This document shows positions 36,457-45,878 of a stretch of DNA of 64,000 bases, one piece after another. Source of the stretch: an uncultured Eubacteriales bacterium (lineage in GTDB: Bacteria > Bacillota > Clostridia > Oscillospirales > Acutalibacteraceae). Location: the NCBI GenBank assembly GCA_934546985.1, contig CAKTEE010000001.1:1-64000 (forward strand). The letters run 5' to 3'. Numbering within the stretch: the first letter of the stretch is position 1; each line of letters opens with the position of its first letter. A model generated the notes under the pieces. It saw only the letters and a list, made by a program, of their open reading frames with translations, did not search any database and had not been told where the DNA came from. Made by a program: the position numbers and the translations under genes.

Positions 36457-37251
36457 CTATAACGCGCGAAATCTTTCATACCGCTGTGCTTTCAGTTCTT
36501 CACCGGACAGGTTTTCCAATTCTTCCAGCGCGGCAATTAACTGTTTTTTTATGCGGATAGCCGTAAGCTCTCGGTTTGTTTGCGCGCCCTCCGGAGGTTC
36601 GGAGATAATACCGTCAATGACCCCAAGCTTTTTTATACTGTCCGCAGTGATTTTCATAACACCGGCGGCTTCCTGCGCGCGGGAAGAGTCTTTCCATAAA
36701 ATAGCGGCAAAGCCTTCCGGTGAAAGAATGGAATAGATGGCGTTTTCCAGCATGTAGACACGGTTGGCGACGCCAAGCGCCAGCGCACCGCCGCTGCCGC
36801 CTTCCCCGATGATAACGGAAACTACAGGGACTGTAAATTTCATCATATCGCGCAAATTTCTTGCGATTGCCTCGCCTTGCCCGCGTTCTTCCGCGCCGAT
36901 GCCGCAATAAGCGCCTTGAGTGTCAATCAGGCAGATAATCGGACGGTGGAATTTTTCCGCTTGTTCCATTAGCCTGAGCGCTTTGCGATAGCCTTCTGGA
37001 TGGGGGGCGCCAAAATTCCGCTGTGTACGTTCTTCCAGTGTACTGCCTTTTTCTTCAGCAATTATGGTAACGGGGCGCCCGCCGAGCAGTCCGATGCCTC
37101 CAATAATCGAAGCGTCATCCCTGAAATTACGGTCGCCGTGCATTTCAATAAAGTTATCAATCATTGTATTGATATAATAAAGGGAGGTTGGGCGTTCTTT
37201 ATCCCTTGCAAGCTGCACACGGCTCCATGGCGTTTTATTTTCCATTATCAT
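36457..37251 (-). CDS. accA: Acetyl-CoA carboxylase carboxyltransferase subunit alpha
   Basis: A 264-residue carboxyltransferase half that with AccD moves CO2 from biotin to acetyl-CoA. Motifs: FIEMHGDRNFRDDASIIGGIG, NFGAPHPEGYRKALRLM, IICLIDTQGAYCGIGAEERGQ, IGEGGSGGALALGVAN and SPEGFAAILWKDSS. The N-terminus is short, as in Firmicutes. ATG 37251 has GGAGG 8 bases upstream, and the start overlaps accD by 17 bases. Last gene of the fab operon. Confidence 0.95.
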   Translation of the reverse strand: MIMENKTPWSRVQLARDKERPTSLYYINTMIDNFIEMHGDRNFRDDASIIGGIGLLGGRPVTIIAEEKGSTLEERTQRNFGAPHPEGYRKALRLMEQAEKFHRPIICLIDTQGAYCGIGAEERGQGEAIARNLRDMMKFTVPVVSVIIGEGGSGGALALGVANRVYMLENAIYSILSPEGFAAILWKDSSRAQEAAGVMKITADSIKKLGVIDGIISEPPEGAQTNRELTAIRIKKQLIAALEELENLSGEELKAQRYERFRAL

Positions 37252-38125
37252 TTTTTTTGCCTCCATGCATCAGCAGTAATTGATAAAGCAGGTTTTTCAG
37301 CCCTGAGCGTTCGGTAACAATATCCACAAAGCCGCAGCTCTGTGCAAATTCCGCTGTCTGGAAATTGGGAGGCAGTTTCTGACGGATGGTTTGTTCAATG
37401 ACCCGTTTGCCTGCAAACCCAATCAATGCGCCTTTTTCGGCAATAATAATATCACCCAGCATGGCAAAGCTTGCGGTAACGCCGCCTGTGGTTGGATCGG
37501 TAATAACTGTAATATATAAAAGCCCTGCTTCGCTGTGTTTCTCCAAAGCGCCGCTGACCTTTGCCATCTGCATGAGGGAGATGATTCCTTCCTGCATACG
37601 CGCGCCGCCGGAGGCCGTAAAAATAATTATCGGCAAGCGGTTTGCTGTTGCATATTCCACACTGCGCGTCAGGCATTCGCCGACGTAATAACCCATACTT
37701 CCCATAAAAAAGGTGGAATCCATAACGCAGACAACTGCGCTTTCTCCGCCGATTTTGCCGATGCCGCAGGTTACTGCTTCTTTTGCACCGGAAAGCTTTT
37801 TGCAGGCGGCAATTTTCTTTTTATATTCCGGAAATTCCAGCGGATCGGATAGTGGAATATCAAAATCAAAGTCCGTAAAACTACCCTCGTCTACGGTTAT
37901 TTTCAATCTTTCTTTTGCATTCAGGCGGAAATGGTGATGACATACGGGACAAACCTTCCCAATCCGGTCAATCTGATAATCCAGCAGGGTACGCTTACAG
38001 CCCGGACATTTAATCCACATTTTATCCGGTACTTTGCTGGAAGACGTTTGCGTCTGATTGGCAGGATGGTCCGGCAGGGGCGATACGCCCTCTTTCTTTT
38101 TAATAAAAATATCTTTGATTGTCAT
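37235..38125 (-). CDS. accD: Acetyl-CoA carboxylase carboxyltransferase subunit beta
   Basis: A 296-residue partner of AccA. It has an N-terminal C4 zinc finger (Cys 40, 43, 59, 62), then LSDPLEFPEYKKKI, VVCVMDSTFFMGSMG, TASGGARMQEGIISLMQM, DPTTGGVTASFAMLGDI and GFAGKRVIEQT. Full length, 9 bases after accC. Confidence 0.96.
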   Translation of the reverse strand: MTIKDIFIKKKEGVSPLPDHPANQTQTSSSKVPDKMWIKCPGCKRTLLDYQIDRIGKVCPVCHHHFRLNAKERLKITVDEGSFTDFDFDIPLSDPLEFPEYKKKIAACKKLSGAKEAVTCGIGKIGGESAVVCVMDSTFFMGSMGYYVGECLTRSVEYATANRLPIIIFTASGGARMQEGIISLMQMAKVSGALEKHSEAGLLYITVITDPTTGGVTASFAMLGDIIIAEKGALIGFAGKRVIEQTIRQKLPPNFQTAEFAQSCGFVDIVTERSGLKNLLYQLLLMHGGKKNDNGK

Positions 38126-38133
38126 AGACGTTC

Positions 38134-39483
38134 TTACCTTTCTACCGACAGGATCCTTTCAATGGTCCCGGTATGGTAATTGCCGGAACGAAAGTCTTTG
38201 TTATCCAGAAGATAAAGCTGAAAATCAACATTGGTTTCTACGCCGTCAATAATCATTTCATTCAGCGCGCTTTTCATTTTGGCAATCGCTTCTTCACGGC
38301 TGCGTCCCCAGACAATCAGTTTGCCAAGCATAGAATCATAATTGACGGGAATTTTATAGCCCTCATAAAGCTGGCTGTCAAAACGTATGTTATTGCCGCC
38401 CGGGATATGCAAAGCGGCGATTGTGCCGCTGCGGGGCGCAAAATTATTTGCAGGGCTTTCTGCATTGATGCGGCATTCAATTGCATAGCCGCACAGCGCG
38501 GCATCCTGCTGTGTAAAGGAGAGCTTTTCTCCGGCCGCTATGCGGATTTGCTCTTTGACCAAATCAAGGCGCGTGACCATTTCTGTTACAGGGTGTTCTA
38601 CCTGAATGCGAGTATTCATTTCCATAAAATAATAATTGCCGTTACTATCCAGCAAAAATTCTACAGTGCCCGTATTTTTATAATTTACGGCTTTTGCCGC
38701 TTTTATCGCAGTTTGACCCATTTCTTCACGCAGTTCCGGGGTTAAGGCAGTGCAAGGGGATTCTTCCAGTACCTTCTGTTTGCGGCGCTGCATGGAACAG
38801 TCACGTTCTCCGAGGTGTACAACGTTGCCGAAGCTGTCCGCCATAATCTGGAATTCCACATGACGGGTATTGGTTAAGTATTTTTCAATATAAACGCCGC
38901 CATAGCCAAAGCAGGCTTCTGCTTCCGCTTTTGCCGCATTGTATGCATTCTCAAGTTCTTCCGGCGCTTCTACGAGACGGATGCCGCGCCCGCCGCCGCC
39001 TGCGCTGGCTTTAATCAGCAGCGGATAGCCGGTTCTTTCAGCAACAGCGCAAACTTCTTTAAAGGTTTCAATTTCTCCGTCAGAACCCGGGATCGTTGGA
39101 ACACCGTTTGCCTTTGCTGTTGCCTTGGCGGCGGATTTATCGCCCAACAGTCGGATACTCTGTGCATCCGGTCCAATGAATTCTATGCCGCACCGGCGGC
39201 AGATATCAGCAAAATCAGCGCTTTCGGATAAAAATCCGAATCCGGGATGAATAGCTTCTGCGCCATGTGTAAGCGCGGCGCTGATAATATTCTGCATATT
39301 TAAATAGCTTTCGCCGGATGGTGCGGGACCAATACAGACGGTTTCGTCTGCAATCAGGGCGTGCAGGCAGTCTTTATCCGCTTCTGAAACAACGGCAATG
39401 GTGCTGATACCCAGTTCTCTGCATGCACGGATAATACGCACTGCAATTTCCCCGCGATTAGCAATCAGGATTTTTTTAAACAA
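38134..39483 (-). CDS. accC: Biotin carboxylase
   Basis: A 449-residue ATP-grasp enzyme that carboxylates the biotin of AccB. It shows KILIANRGEIAVRIIRACRELG, HPGFGFLSE, the glycine-rich ATP lid KASAGGGGRGIRLV, ERDCSMQRRKQKV and EMNTRIQVEHPVTEM. Usual length. Two bases after fabZ. Confidence 0.97.
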   Translation of the reverse strand: MFKKILIANRGEIAVRIIRACRELGISTIAVVSEADKDCLHALIADETVCIGPAPSGESYLNMQNIISAALTHGAEAIHPGFGFLSESADFADICRRCGIEFIGPDAQSIRLLGDKSAAKATAKANGVPTIPGSDGEIETFKEVCAVAERTGYPLLIKASAGGGGRGIRLVEAPEELENAYNAAKAEAEACFGYGGVYIEKYLTNTRHVEFQIMADSFGNVVHLGERDCSMQRRKQKVLEESPCTALTPELREEMGQTAIKAAKAVNYKNTGTVEFLLDSNGNYYFMEMNTRIQVEHPVTEMVTRLDLVKEQIRIAAGEKLSFTQQDAALCGYAIECRINAESPANNFAPRSGTIAALHIPGGNNIRFDSQLYEGYKIPVNYDSMLGKLIVWGRSREEAIAKMKSALNEMIIDGVETNVDFQLYLLDNKDFRSGNYHTGTIERILSVER

Positions 39484-39485
39484 AT

Positions 39486-39920
39486 TTATCCCTCCTGTTT
39501 GGGAATAATAAACATGAATTCAGCACTGCATGCCAGTTCATCGCCGACGTATGCTTTGCCCACGCCGCTGCCGGCCATTCGGCGCATTTTTACCATTTCC
39601 ACTTCCATGCGCAGGGTGTCGCCCGGAACTACCATACGTTTGAATTTGACGTTGTTTGCACTGCCGAAAACTGCAATTTTACCTTTCATTTCCGGCAGGG
39701 AGAGCGCTGCAACCGCACCGGTCTGCGCCATAGCTTCCAAAATCAATACGCCCGGCATAACGGGCATTTCGGGGAAATGTCCCTGAAACCAGAATGCATC
39801 AGGGGAAACATATTTGATACCTACCGCACGTTTGCCAACCTCAAGCTCTGTAATTTCGTCAACAAGCAGGAACGGTTCGCGGTGGGGGATGATCGCTTTA
39901 ATTTCTTCTTTATTGAGCAT
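39486..39920 (-). CDS. fabZ: 3-hydroxyacyl-ACP dehydratase FabZ
   Basis: A 144-residue hot-dog enzyme for the dehydration step. The catalytic His is in [36 protein letters not shown] and [19 protein letters not shown] are further marks. ATG 39920 is preferred; a GTG at 39932 overlapping the accB stop is possible, since the AAAGG site lies just upstream of that GTG. Confidence 0.95.
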   Translation of the reverse strand: MLNKEEIKAIIPHREPFLLVDEITELEVGKRAVGIKYVSPDAFWFQGHFPEMPVMPGVLILEAMAQTGAVAALSLPEMKGKIAVFGSANNVKFKRMVVPGDTLRMEVEMVKMRRMAGSGVGKAYVGDELACSAEFMFIIPKQEG

Positions 39921-39928
39921 ATGACAGG

Positions 39929-40402
39929 TCACGCCTTTCTCAGTTTCAGCAATGGCTGGCCGTATTCAACTTCAGCGCCTTCTTCCACCAGCGCCTCTAC
40001 AAATTCACCGTCTGTATCACATTTTACTTCATTAATCAGTTTCATGGCTTCAATCGCGCAGACGATACTGCCTGCGGAGATTTTGTCACCTGGCTTTAAG
40101 TTTTCTTTATTCAAAGCGGACAGGGGATAATAAATGCCTACCAGCGGCGCTGTAACATAAGTGAAATTGTTTTCATCCTCTGTTACAGAAGGGGCTGCGG
40201 CTTCTTTTATTTCTTCGGAGGAAACCGATGTATTTGAAGTGATCGGTACAGCAGCAGGAATTGTCATAGGCACACTCGCGCCGGTGACAAGCTGAGGGTT
40301 GTTTTCCAGCCGCAGGCGGAACCCGTTTTCCTCAACTTCAAAACTGCGCAAGTTGGATGCAGTTACTGTAGCGATAAGCTGATTGATAAGCTGTAAATCC
40401 AT
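39929..40402 (-). CDS. accB: Biotin carboxyl carrier protein of acetyl-CoA carboxylase
   Basis: A 157-residue carrier. The N-terminal helical part ([17 protein letters not shown]) is followed by an Ala/Pro/Ser/Glu-rich linker and the biotinyl domain, with [12 protein letters not shown] carrying the modified lysine at about residue 121. GGAGGAATAAAAAC precedes ATG 40402, so the longer frame into fabF is not used. Confidence 0.95.
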   Translation of the reverse strand: MDLQLINQLIATVTASNLRSFEVEENGFRLRLENNPQLVTGASVPMTIPAAVPITSNTSVSSEEIKEAAAPSVTEDENNFTYVTAPLVGIYYPLSALNKENLKPGDKISAGSIVCAIEAMKLINEVKCDTDGEFVEALVEEGAEVEYGQPLLKLRKA

Positions 40403-40406
40403 GTTT

Positions 40407-41648
40407 TTATTCCTCCGTCCATTTTTTAAACAGCAGGGAACCGTTATGCCCGCCAAAACCGAGGGAGTTTGTCAATGCATATTGCAGGTCGGCGTTGCGG
40501 CCGGTATTCGGTACATAATCGAGTCCCAGTTCCTCGTCCAGTGTTATCAGGTTAGCCGTTGCAGGGATATAGCCGTCCATCAGCGCTTTCACGCAAACGA
40601 TGGCTTCAACTGCACCTGCCGCACCGAGCATATGACCGGTCAGGCCTTTTGTAGAACTGATCGGCACAGTGGTGTCATCACCAAAAATAGTTTTAATTGC
40701 ACGGGTTTCAAATAAATCATTATAAGGCGTGCCGGTGCCGTGGGCGTTAATATAAGAAACTTCCTGCGGGGTAATTCCGGCGTCTTGAATAGCAAGCTTC
40801 ATTGCTGTTGCCGCACCCTTGCCTGTTGGTTCGGGAGAAGTAATATGATAAGCATCGCAGGTGGAGCCGTAACCGACGACCTCTGCATAAATTTTTGCTC
40901 CGCGCGCTTTGGCGTGTTCCAGTTCTTCCAGAATCATCATAGCGCCGCCTTCTCCCATAACAAAACCGTCGCGTTCTTTATCGAATGGGGTGGAACTGCA
41001 TGAAGGGTCATTTTTTTTGGAAAGGGCGGTCATATTTGTAAAGCCTGCCATGGCAAGAGGAGTAATGGCGGCTTCTGCTGCGCCGGCAAAAGCTGCGTCT
41101 GCTTCGCCATGGGCAATCAGACGAAAAGCTTCACCGATGCAGTGCGTGCCTGTAGCACAAGCTGTTACAATGGAGTGGCACGGCCCCTGAGCACCATAGC
41201 GAATTGCAATATTGCCGCCGAGAAGGTTGCTGATAATCATAGGAACCATAAAAGGAGAAACGCGGTTTGGTCCTTTATTCATCAGTTTTTCATGCTCCGC
41301 TTCAATGGTCAGCATGCCTCCGATGCCGGAGCCTGCTATGATAGCAAAACGTTCGCTGTCAATACTTTCAGGTGTTAGACCGCTGTCGCTGTATGCTTCT
41401 GCGGCGGCGGCAACGCCGAACTGGCAGAATCGGTCCATGCGCCGCGCGTCTTTTTTATCCATCCAATTTTCCGGATGAAAGTCTTTAACTTCCGCACCAA
41501 TATGTACTTTAAAATCAGTGGTATCAAAGATAGTGATTTGATCAATACCGTTTACATTATTTTTAATACCATCCCAAAAAGTTTCTACGTTGTTGCCGAG
41601 CGGGGTAATTGCTCCCATGCCGGTAACGACTACTCTTTTTCTATCCAT
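40407..41648 (-). CDS. fabF: 3-oxoacyl-ACP synthase II FabF
   Basis: A 413-residue condensing enzyme for elongation. Catalytic Cys 164 in VTACATGTHC, His in INAHGTGTPYND and His in KGLTGHMLGAAG are all present. ATG 41648 (MDRKRVVVTGMG) is the natural start; the frame extends into fabG but without support. Confidence 0.97.
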   Translation of the reverse strand: MDRKRVVVTGMGAITPLGNNVETFWDGIKNNVNGIDQITIFDTTDFKVHIGAEVKDFHPENWMDKKDARRMDRFCQFGVAAAAEAYSDSGLTPESIDSERFAIIAGSGIGGMLTIEAEHEKLMNKGPNRVSPFMVPMIISNLLGGNIAIRYGAQGPCHSIVTACATGTHCIGEAFRLIAHGEADAAFAGAAEAAITPLAMAGFTNMTALSKKNDPSCSSTPFDKERDGFVMGEGGAMMILEELEHAKARGAKIYAEVVGYGSTCDAYHITSPEPTGKGAATAMKLAIQDAGITPQEVSYINAHGTGTPYNDLFETRAIKTIFGDDTTVPISSTKGLTGHMLGAAGAVEAIVCVKALMDGYIPATANLITLDEELGLDYVPNTGRNADLQYALTNSLGFGGHNGSLLFKKWTEE

Positions 41649-41670
41649 ATAAATAATCACACTCCGTATT

Positions 41671-42414
41671 TTATAAAGCAAGGCCGCCGTCAATGCCAAT
41701 AACCTGCCCTGTAATGTATGCCGCATTGCTGCTGCCGAGGAATACAGCGAGGTTGGCGATATCTTCCGGTTGGCCGAGACGTTTGAGAGAAATACGTTCC
41801 ATCAGCGATGCTTTAACATTTTCATTCAGCACGTCAGTCATATCTGTGGCAATAAAACCGGGGGCAATTGCATTCACGTTGATATTGCGGGAACCTAATT
41901 CCTTTGCTGCGGTTTTTGTTAACCCAATTACGCCTGCTTTTGACGCAGCATAGTTTGCCTGACCTGCATTGCCGGTGATACCTACAATTGAAGTGATATT
42001 AATAATACTGCCGCTTTTTTGCCGTACCATAAGGGCGGAAGCATGGCGCATACAGTTAAAAGTGCCTTTTAGGTTAGTGTTGATAACCTTATCGAAAGCA
42101 TCTTCCCCCATACGCATTAAAAGACCGTCGGCAGTAATACCGGCGTTATTTACAAGAATATCTAAACTGCCAAAATTTTCCTTGCAGGTGTCTGTTAGTT
42201 GTTTTGCAGCGGTAAAATCAGAAACATCGCATTGAATGCCTGCTGCGCCTACGCCTAATTCTTCCAGTTCTTTGCAGAGTGTATTTGCCATTTCCGTATT
42301 GCTGTGGTAGGCAAAAACAATATTAGCGCCGTTTTTGGCATAAGCAAGAGCAATCGCCCTGCCGATGCCGCGGGTTGCGCCGGTGATTACAGCATTTTTT
42401 CCTTTTAACATCAT
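41671..42414 (-). CDS. fabG: 3-oxoacyl-ACP reductase FabG
   Basis: A 247-residue short-chain dehydrogenase using NADPH. TGATRGIGRAIA cofactor motif, NNAG, catalytic Ser-Tyr-Lys with YAASKAGVIGLTK, and the C-terminal YITGQVIGIDGG. AAGGAGAACGCACA precedes the ATG; it overlaps fabD by 4 bases. Confidence 0.96.
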   Translation of the reverse strand: MMLKGKNAVITGATRGIGRAIALAYAKNGANIVFAYHSNTEMANTLCKELEELGVGAAGIQCDVSDFTAAKQLTDTCKENFGSLDILVNNAGITADGLLMRMGEDAFDKVINTNLKGTFNCMRHASALMVRQKSGSIINITSIVGITGNAGQANYAASKAGVIGLTKTAAKELGSRNINVNAIAPGFIATDMTDVLNENVKASLMERISLKRLGQPEDIANLAVFLGSSNAAYITGQVIGIDGGLAL

Positions 42415-43349
42415 TGTGCGTTCTCCTTATAGCTGCTGATAGTTTCTATTGTATTTTTTAAGCTTTCTGCGTCCTCTACATTTAAAACCGTAACGGACGC
42501 ATCTGTTTTTGCAATCAGTCCGCAAAGAGTTTTTCCAGGACCAATTTCAACAAAAACATCTGCGCCGTCCGCTATCATATTGCGGACGGTTTGTTCCCAG
42601 CGGACAGGGCTCATAATCTGTTTGGAGAGTAATTCCGTTAAATCCTCATCCGTAATTTTTTGCGCTGTAACGTTTGCATAAACAGGCAGTTTCGGGCGGG
42701 AAAGAGGCAGTTCTGATAACGCCTGTTTCATTTTTTCAGCCGCAGGTGCCAGCATAGGACTATGGAACGGTCCGCCGACTTTCAGCGGTACTACGCGGAG
42801 CTTATGCTCTTTTGCGATTTTTTGGAAAGCTTCCAGCGCTTCAAAATCTGCGGAAACTACAGTTTGCTTTGGGCTGTTATAATTTACTGCCGCAATCATT
42901 CCATACGGTTTTGCCAGTTCTACACATTCTTCTACTTTATCAACGGTACCCAGCGCCGCCATCATGGAGCCTTTGCCGCCTGCGGCTTCCTGCATCCAGT
43001 TGCCGCGGTTTGTAACGAGGTTGATACCTGTTTTAAAATCATAAACGCCGGCAGCAGTTAAAGCCGCGCATTCGCCAAGGGAAAAGCCCGCCGCCATATC
43101 AGGCGTAAGGCCGAGCTTACCCAGTTCTTCTTGAAAAGCGGCATAAGCCGCCATGGTCATTGTATAAACGCAGGGCTGAGTAACGGAGGTTTGTGCCAGC
43201 TCTTCCGCCGTTCCTTCAAAGCATAAACTGCGGATTTCTTCAGGCGCAGCGTCAAAAATTTCCCGGCTCTTTGCATTGGTGTTATAAAGCGTTTTTCCCA
43301 TACCGGGATACTGCGCGCCCTGACCGGAAAAGATAACGGCTATTTTCAT
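42411..43349 (-). CDS. fabD: Malonyl-CoA:ACP transacylase FabD
   Basis: A 312-residue transacylase. FSGQGAQYPGMGK opens the protein, QPCVYTMTMAAYAAF follows, and the catalytic Ser 90 lies in AAGFSLGECAAL, where Phe replaces the histidine of the textbook GHSLGE. The catalytic His is in GGPFHSPML. It overlaps fabK by 4 bases and fabG by 4, so translation is likely coupled. Confidence 0.95.
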   Translation of the reverse strand: MKIAVIFSGQGAQYPGMGKTLYNTNAKSREIFDAAPEEIRSLCFEGTAEELAQTSVTQPCVYTMTMAAYAAFQEELGKLGLTPDMAAGFSLGECAALTAAGVYDFKTGINLVTNRGNWMQEAAGGKGSMMAALGTVDKVEECVELAKPYGMIAAVNYNSPKQTVVSADFEALEAFQKIAKEHKLRVVPLKVGGPFHSPMLAPAAEKMKQALSELPLSRPKLPVYANVTAQKITDEDLTELLSKQIMSPVRWEQTVRNMIADGADVFVEIGPGKTLCGLIAKTDASVTVLNVEDAESLKNTIETISSYKENAQ

Positions 43350-44275
43350 ATTCTGCCTCCTAACAACTGTTCTGCCTGTGCAAAAATTTCTGTAATTATT
43401 TCCTCAGCAGTTTGTTCTTCCTTTACAAGGCCTGCAATTTGACCTGCCATAACAGAACCCTTTTTTACGTCCCCGTCTTTTGCCGCAAGACGCAGGGAAC
43501 CGCTGAGCCTTGCCTCCATCTCTTCAACGGAAGCGTCGCTTTTTTCCATTGACAGAATTTCTCTGGTCATTTGGTTCTTGATAACACGTACAGGATGGCC
43601 GCCTGCACGTCCGGTAACGGTCGTATCAATATCTTTTGCTTTCAGAATCATACGTTTATATTCGGGATGAACGGTGCATTCTTTGGCAACAAGAAAACGT
43701 GTGCCGATTTGCACACCCTTTGCGCCAAGCATGAATGCTGCGGCAATTCCACGTCCGTCTGCAATACCGCCTGCGGCAAAAACCGGAATTTTAACAGCGT
43801 CGGCAACCTGAGGGACCAACGCCATTGTTGTCAGTTCACCGATATGACCGCCGGCTTCACAGCCTTCTGCAACAACAGCGTCAGCGCCGCTGCGTTCCAT
43901 ACGCACTGCAAGCGCCACAGACGCTACAACAGGGATTACTTTAATATTATGTTCTTTCCACATGGGCATGTATTTTCCAGGGTTTCCTGCGCCGGTGGTA
44001 ACGACAGAAACGCCTTCTTCGCATACTACTTGTGCAACTTCTGCTGCGCTGGGGCTCATCAGCATAATGTTTACGCCGAAAGGTTTGTCGGTCAGTTCTT
44101 TGGCTTTTCTTATTTCTGTACGGACTACATCAGCCGGGGCATTGCCTGCGGCAATCAGACCGAGGCCGCCTGCATTGGAAACAGCGGCCGCAAGGGAAGC
44201 GTCGGCAATCCATGCCATACCGCCTTGAATGCAAGGATATTTAATATTTAAAAGGTTTGTAATTTCATTCGTCAT
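43346..44275 (-). CDS. fabK: Enoyl-ACP reductase II FabK (FMN)
   Basis: A 309-residue TIM-barrel flavoprotein related to nitronate monooxygenase. IKYPCIQGGMAWIADASLAAAVSNAGGLGLIAAG is recognisable in pieces: IQGGMAWIAD, SNAGGLGLIAAG; also GCEAGGHIG, FAAGGIADGRGIAAAFMLGA and GTRFLVAKEC. The order among fab genes identifies it as FabK. No FabI gene is present in this cluster. Confidence 0.94.
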   Translation of the reverse strand: MTNEITNLLNIKYPCIQGGMAWIADASLAAAVSNAGGLGLIAAGNAPADVVRTEIRKAKELTDKPFGVNIMLMSPSAAEVAQVVCEEGVSVVTTGAGNPGKYMPMWKEHNIKVIPVVASVALAVRMERSGADAVVAEGCEAGGHIGELTTMALVPQVADAVKIPVFAAGGIADGRGIAAAFMLGAKGVQIGTRFLVAKECTVHPEYKRMILKAKDIDTTVTGRAGGHPVRVIKNQMTREILSMEKSDASVEEMEARLSGSLRLAAKDGDVKKGSVMAGQIAGLVKEEQTAEEIITEIFAQAEQLLGGRI

Positions 44276-44289
44276 AGAAGTCTACTCCT

Positions 44290-45267
44290 TTATTTTTCAG
44301 CTTGGAACAACAATGCGCCGGAGGAAAAACCGCCGCCGAAGCCGGTCAGCATAATCAGATCGCCTTTTTTTACTTTGCCGCTTTCCATTAAGGCGTTCAG
44401 CGCCATTGGGATGCTGGCGGAAGATGTGTTCCCGCAATGATCAAGGTTGGTAAAGAATTTTTCCGGCGGTATTTTTAATTTTTTTGCCGCACTGTCAATA
44501 ATGCGGAGATTTGCTTGATGCGGAACAATCCAGTCAATATCCTCCAGTGTTTTTCCGGATTTTTCAAGTACTGACAGGATGCTGTGATTCATTGCTCCCA
44601 CAGCATAGCGGAATACGGCTTTTCCGTTCATTTCTATTTTGTCATGAGTCAGTTTTTCATCATTAAAGGGGGTAGAATCATATTTAATACCACAAACTAA
44701 AGCGCCGTTGGTATCGTTTTCGCCTTCTAAATGAGCGGCAAGAATACCGCAACTGTTGTTTTCCTGTTTTTGCAGAATTGCCGCGCCTGCGCCGTCGCCG
44801 AACAGAATGCAGGTAGAACGATCCGTCCATTCTGTAATGCGGCTGAGCATATCACAGCCTACGACCAATGCATTCTTCATGGAGGAAGTCTGCATAAGCG
44901 CATCGGCAACGGTAGTTGCAAAAATGAATCCGGTGCATGCAGCATTAATATCGAATGCGACTGCATGTTCAATACCAAGCGCACTGCGCAAGCGGCATGC
45001 AGCGGAAGGTACCAGAGTATCTGCGGTAATGGTAGAAACAATAATCAAATCAATATCATGAATAGTAAGACCGCTTCTTTCAATCGCCTGCATAGCCGCT
45101 TGCTTTGCAATGGCGGTAGCGGATTCTCCGGTACTGATCTGACGGGTTTTAATGCCGGTGCGTTCTGTTATCCACTGGTCGTTGGTGTCAACCAAAGCAG
45201 ATAACTCATCGTTCGTAACGGTTTTCTCCGGCAGTGCGCCGCCAGTGGAAATGATTGCGGTAGACAA
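44290..45267 (-). CDS. fabH: 3-oxoacyl-ACP synthase III FabH
   Basis: A 325-residue initiating condensing enzyme using acetyl-CoA and malonyl-ACP. Catalytic Cys 111 in INAACTGFIFA, His in WIVPHQANLRI and Asn in HCGNTSSASIP. TTG 45267 is the start with GGGGTGATTTC upstream. First gene of the fab-acc operon; acpP, often next in Firmicutes, is not here. Confidence 0.95.
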   Translation of the reverse strand: MSTAIISTGGALPEKTVTNDELSALVDTNDQWITERTGIKTRQISTGESATAIAKQAAMQAIERSGLTIHDIDLIIVSTITADTLVPSAACRLRSALGIEHAVAFDINAACTGFIFATTVADALMQTSSMKNALVVGCDMLSRITEWTDRSTCILFGDGAGAAILQKQENNSCGILAAHLEGENDTNGALVCGIKYDSTPFNDEKLTHDKIEMNGKAVFRYAVGAMNHSILSVLEKSGKTLEDIDWIVPHQANLRIIDSAAKKLKIPPEKFFTNLDHCGNTSSASIPMALNALMESGKVKKGDLIMLTGFGGGFSSGALLFQAEK

Positions 45268-45301
45268 GAAATCACCCCTATGTTTATTTGAATTGCTAAT
45301 A

Positions 45302-45316
45302 TTTAGACAGTCAAAG
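45302..45316 (-). promoter_or_regulatory. Candidate operator in the fabH leader
   Basis: The imperfect palindrome TTTAGACAGTCAAAG (plus-strand reading) starts about 7 bases downstream of the predicted transcription start. It resembles the TTTGA-TCAAA-type sites of MarR-family fatty-acid repressors (FabT/FabR). The match is by eye and the regulator gene is not in the window. Confidence 0.4.
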
Positions 45317-45329
45317 TAATATAGTGAAA

Positions 45330-45358
45330 ATTATAAGTTGAAATATATTATTTGTCAA
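45330..45358 (-). promoter_or_regulatory. Promoter of the fab-acc operon
   Basis: On the minus strand a perfect TTGACA (45358-45353) and perfect TATAAT (45335-45330) are separated by 17 bases. The stretch 45359-45530 shows nothing else. Confidence 0.9.
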
Positions 45359-45530
45359 GTTAATTTTATAATCTGTTAAATATATACACGATATATGTTC
45401 TTTTGGCTTATGCTTGTGTTTCTTTATTCATCATATCAGAGAATGTATGCGAAAAAACGTGAAAAATTGATTGCTGTTTATTTTTTAACGCAGTTTGGAA
45501 TATGTATTTGTTTTTTCCTCATAAGATGTA

Positions 45531-45561
45531 AAAAAACGGGCGGAACACTGTTCCGCCCGTT
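45531..45561 (-). terminator. Terminator of the small gene upstream of fabH
   Basis: The stem ACGGGCGGAAC/GTTCCGCCCGT with a 3-base loop is followed on the minus strand by TTTTTTAC, 9 bases after the stop codon of the 58-residue protein gene. Confidence 0.9.
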
Positions 45562-45570
45562 GGGCTAAAG

Positions 45571-45747
45571 TTATTTTTCATTCACTTCGACCCATTCCTT
45601 ATTTAAGGCTACATTATCATCGTCAGGGATTGCCATATTGGTTTTTGGACCGCGGCTGTCAGGCTGGCTGATTGCCTGTGTGCGGAATGCACTCAATGTT
45701 GGTTTTATGGAAAGGTTCACACCGATTTTATTCAGTTTTCTATCCAT
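45571..45747 (-). CDS. Small conserved-looking protein, unknown function
   Basis: A 58-residue hydrophilic protein (MDRKLNKIGVNLSIKPTLSA at the start, IPDDDNVALNKEWVEVNEK at the end). AAAGGGAGGGAAAAAT before ATG 45747 is a strong ribosome binding site, and a strong terminator follows, so it is probably real. The C-terminal E-W-V-x-x-N-x-K pattern recalls small clostridial DUF3787-like proteins, but I am not sure. The longer frame from 45876 overlaps no signal. Confidence 0.65.
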   Translation of the reverse strand: MDRKLNKIGVNLSIKPTLSAFRTQAISQPDSRGPKTNMAIPDDDNVALNKEWVEVNEK

Positions 45748-45878
45748 ATTTTTCCCTCCCTTTGCTAATGCAGTATTATTATGCACAGAAATCCTGCGGA
45801 ATACTCTTTTTTCCGATAGCATGGAATAAAAAGATAAACCGGCCTTGATGATAAGACCGGTTTGCTTATGTATCAATG

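Noticed and set aside
43571..44251. 226-codon plus-strand frame within fabK
   Set aside because: Antisense shadow of fabK; composition is rich in Cys/Asn/His/Phe and no start signal is present.
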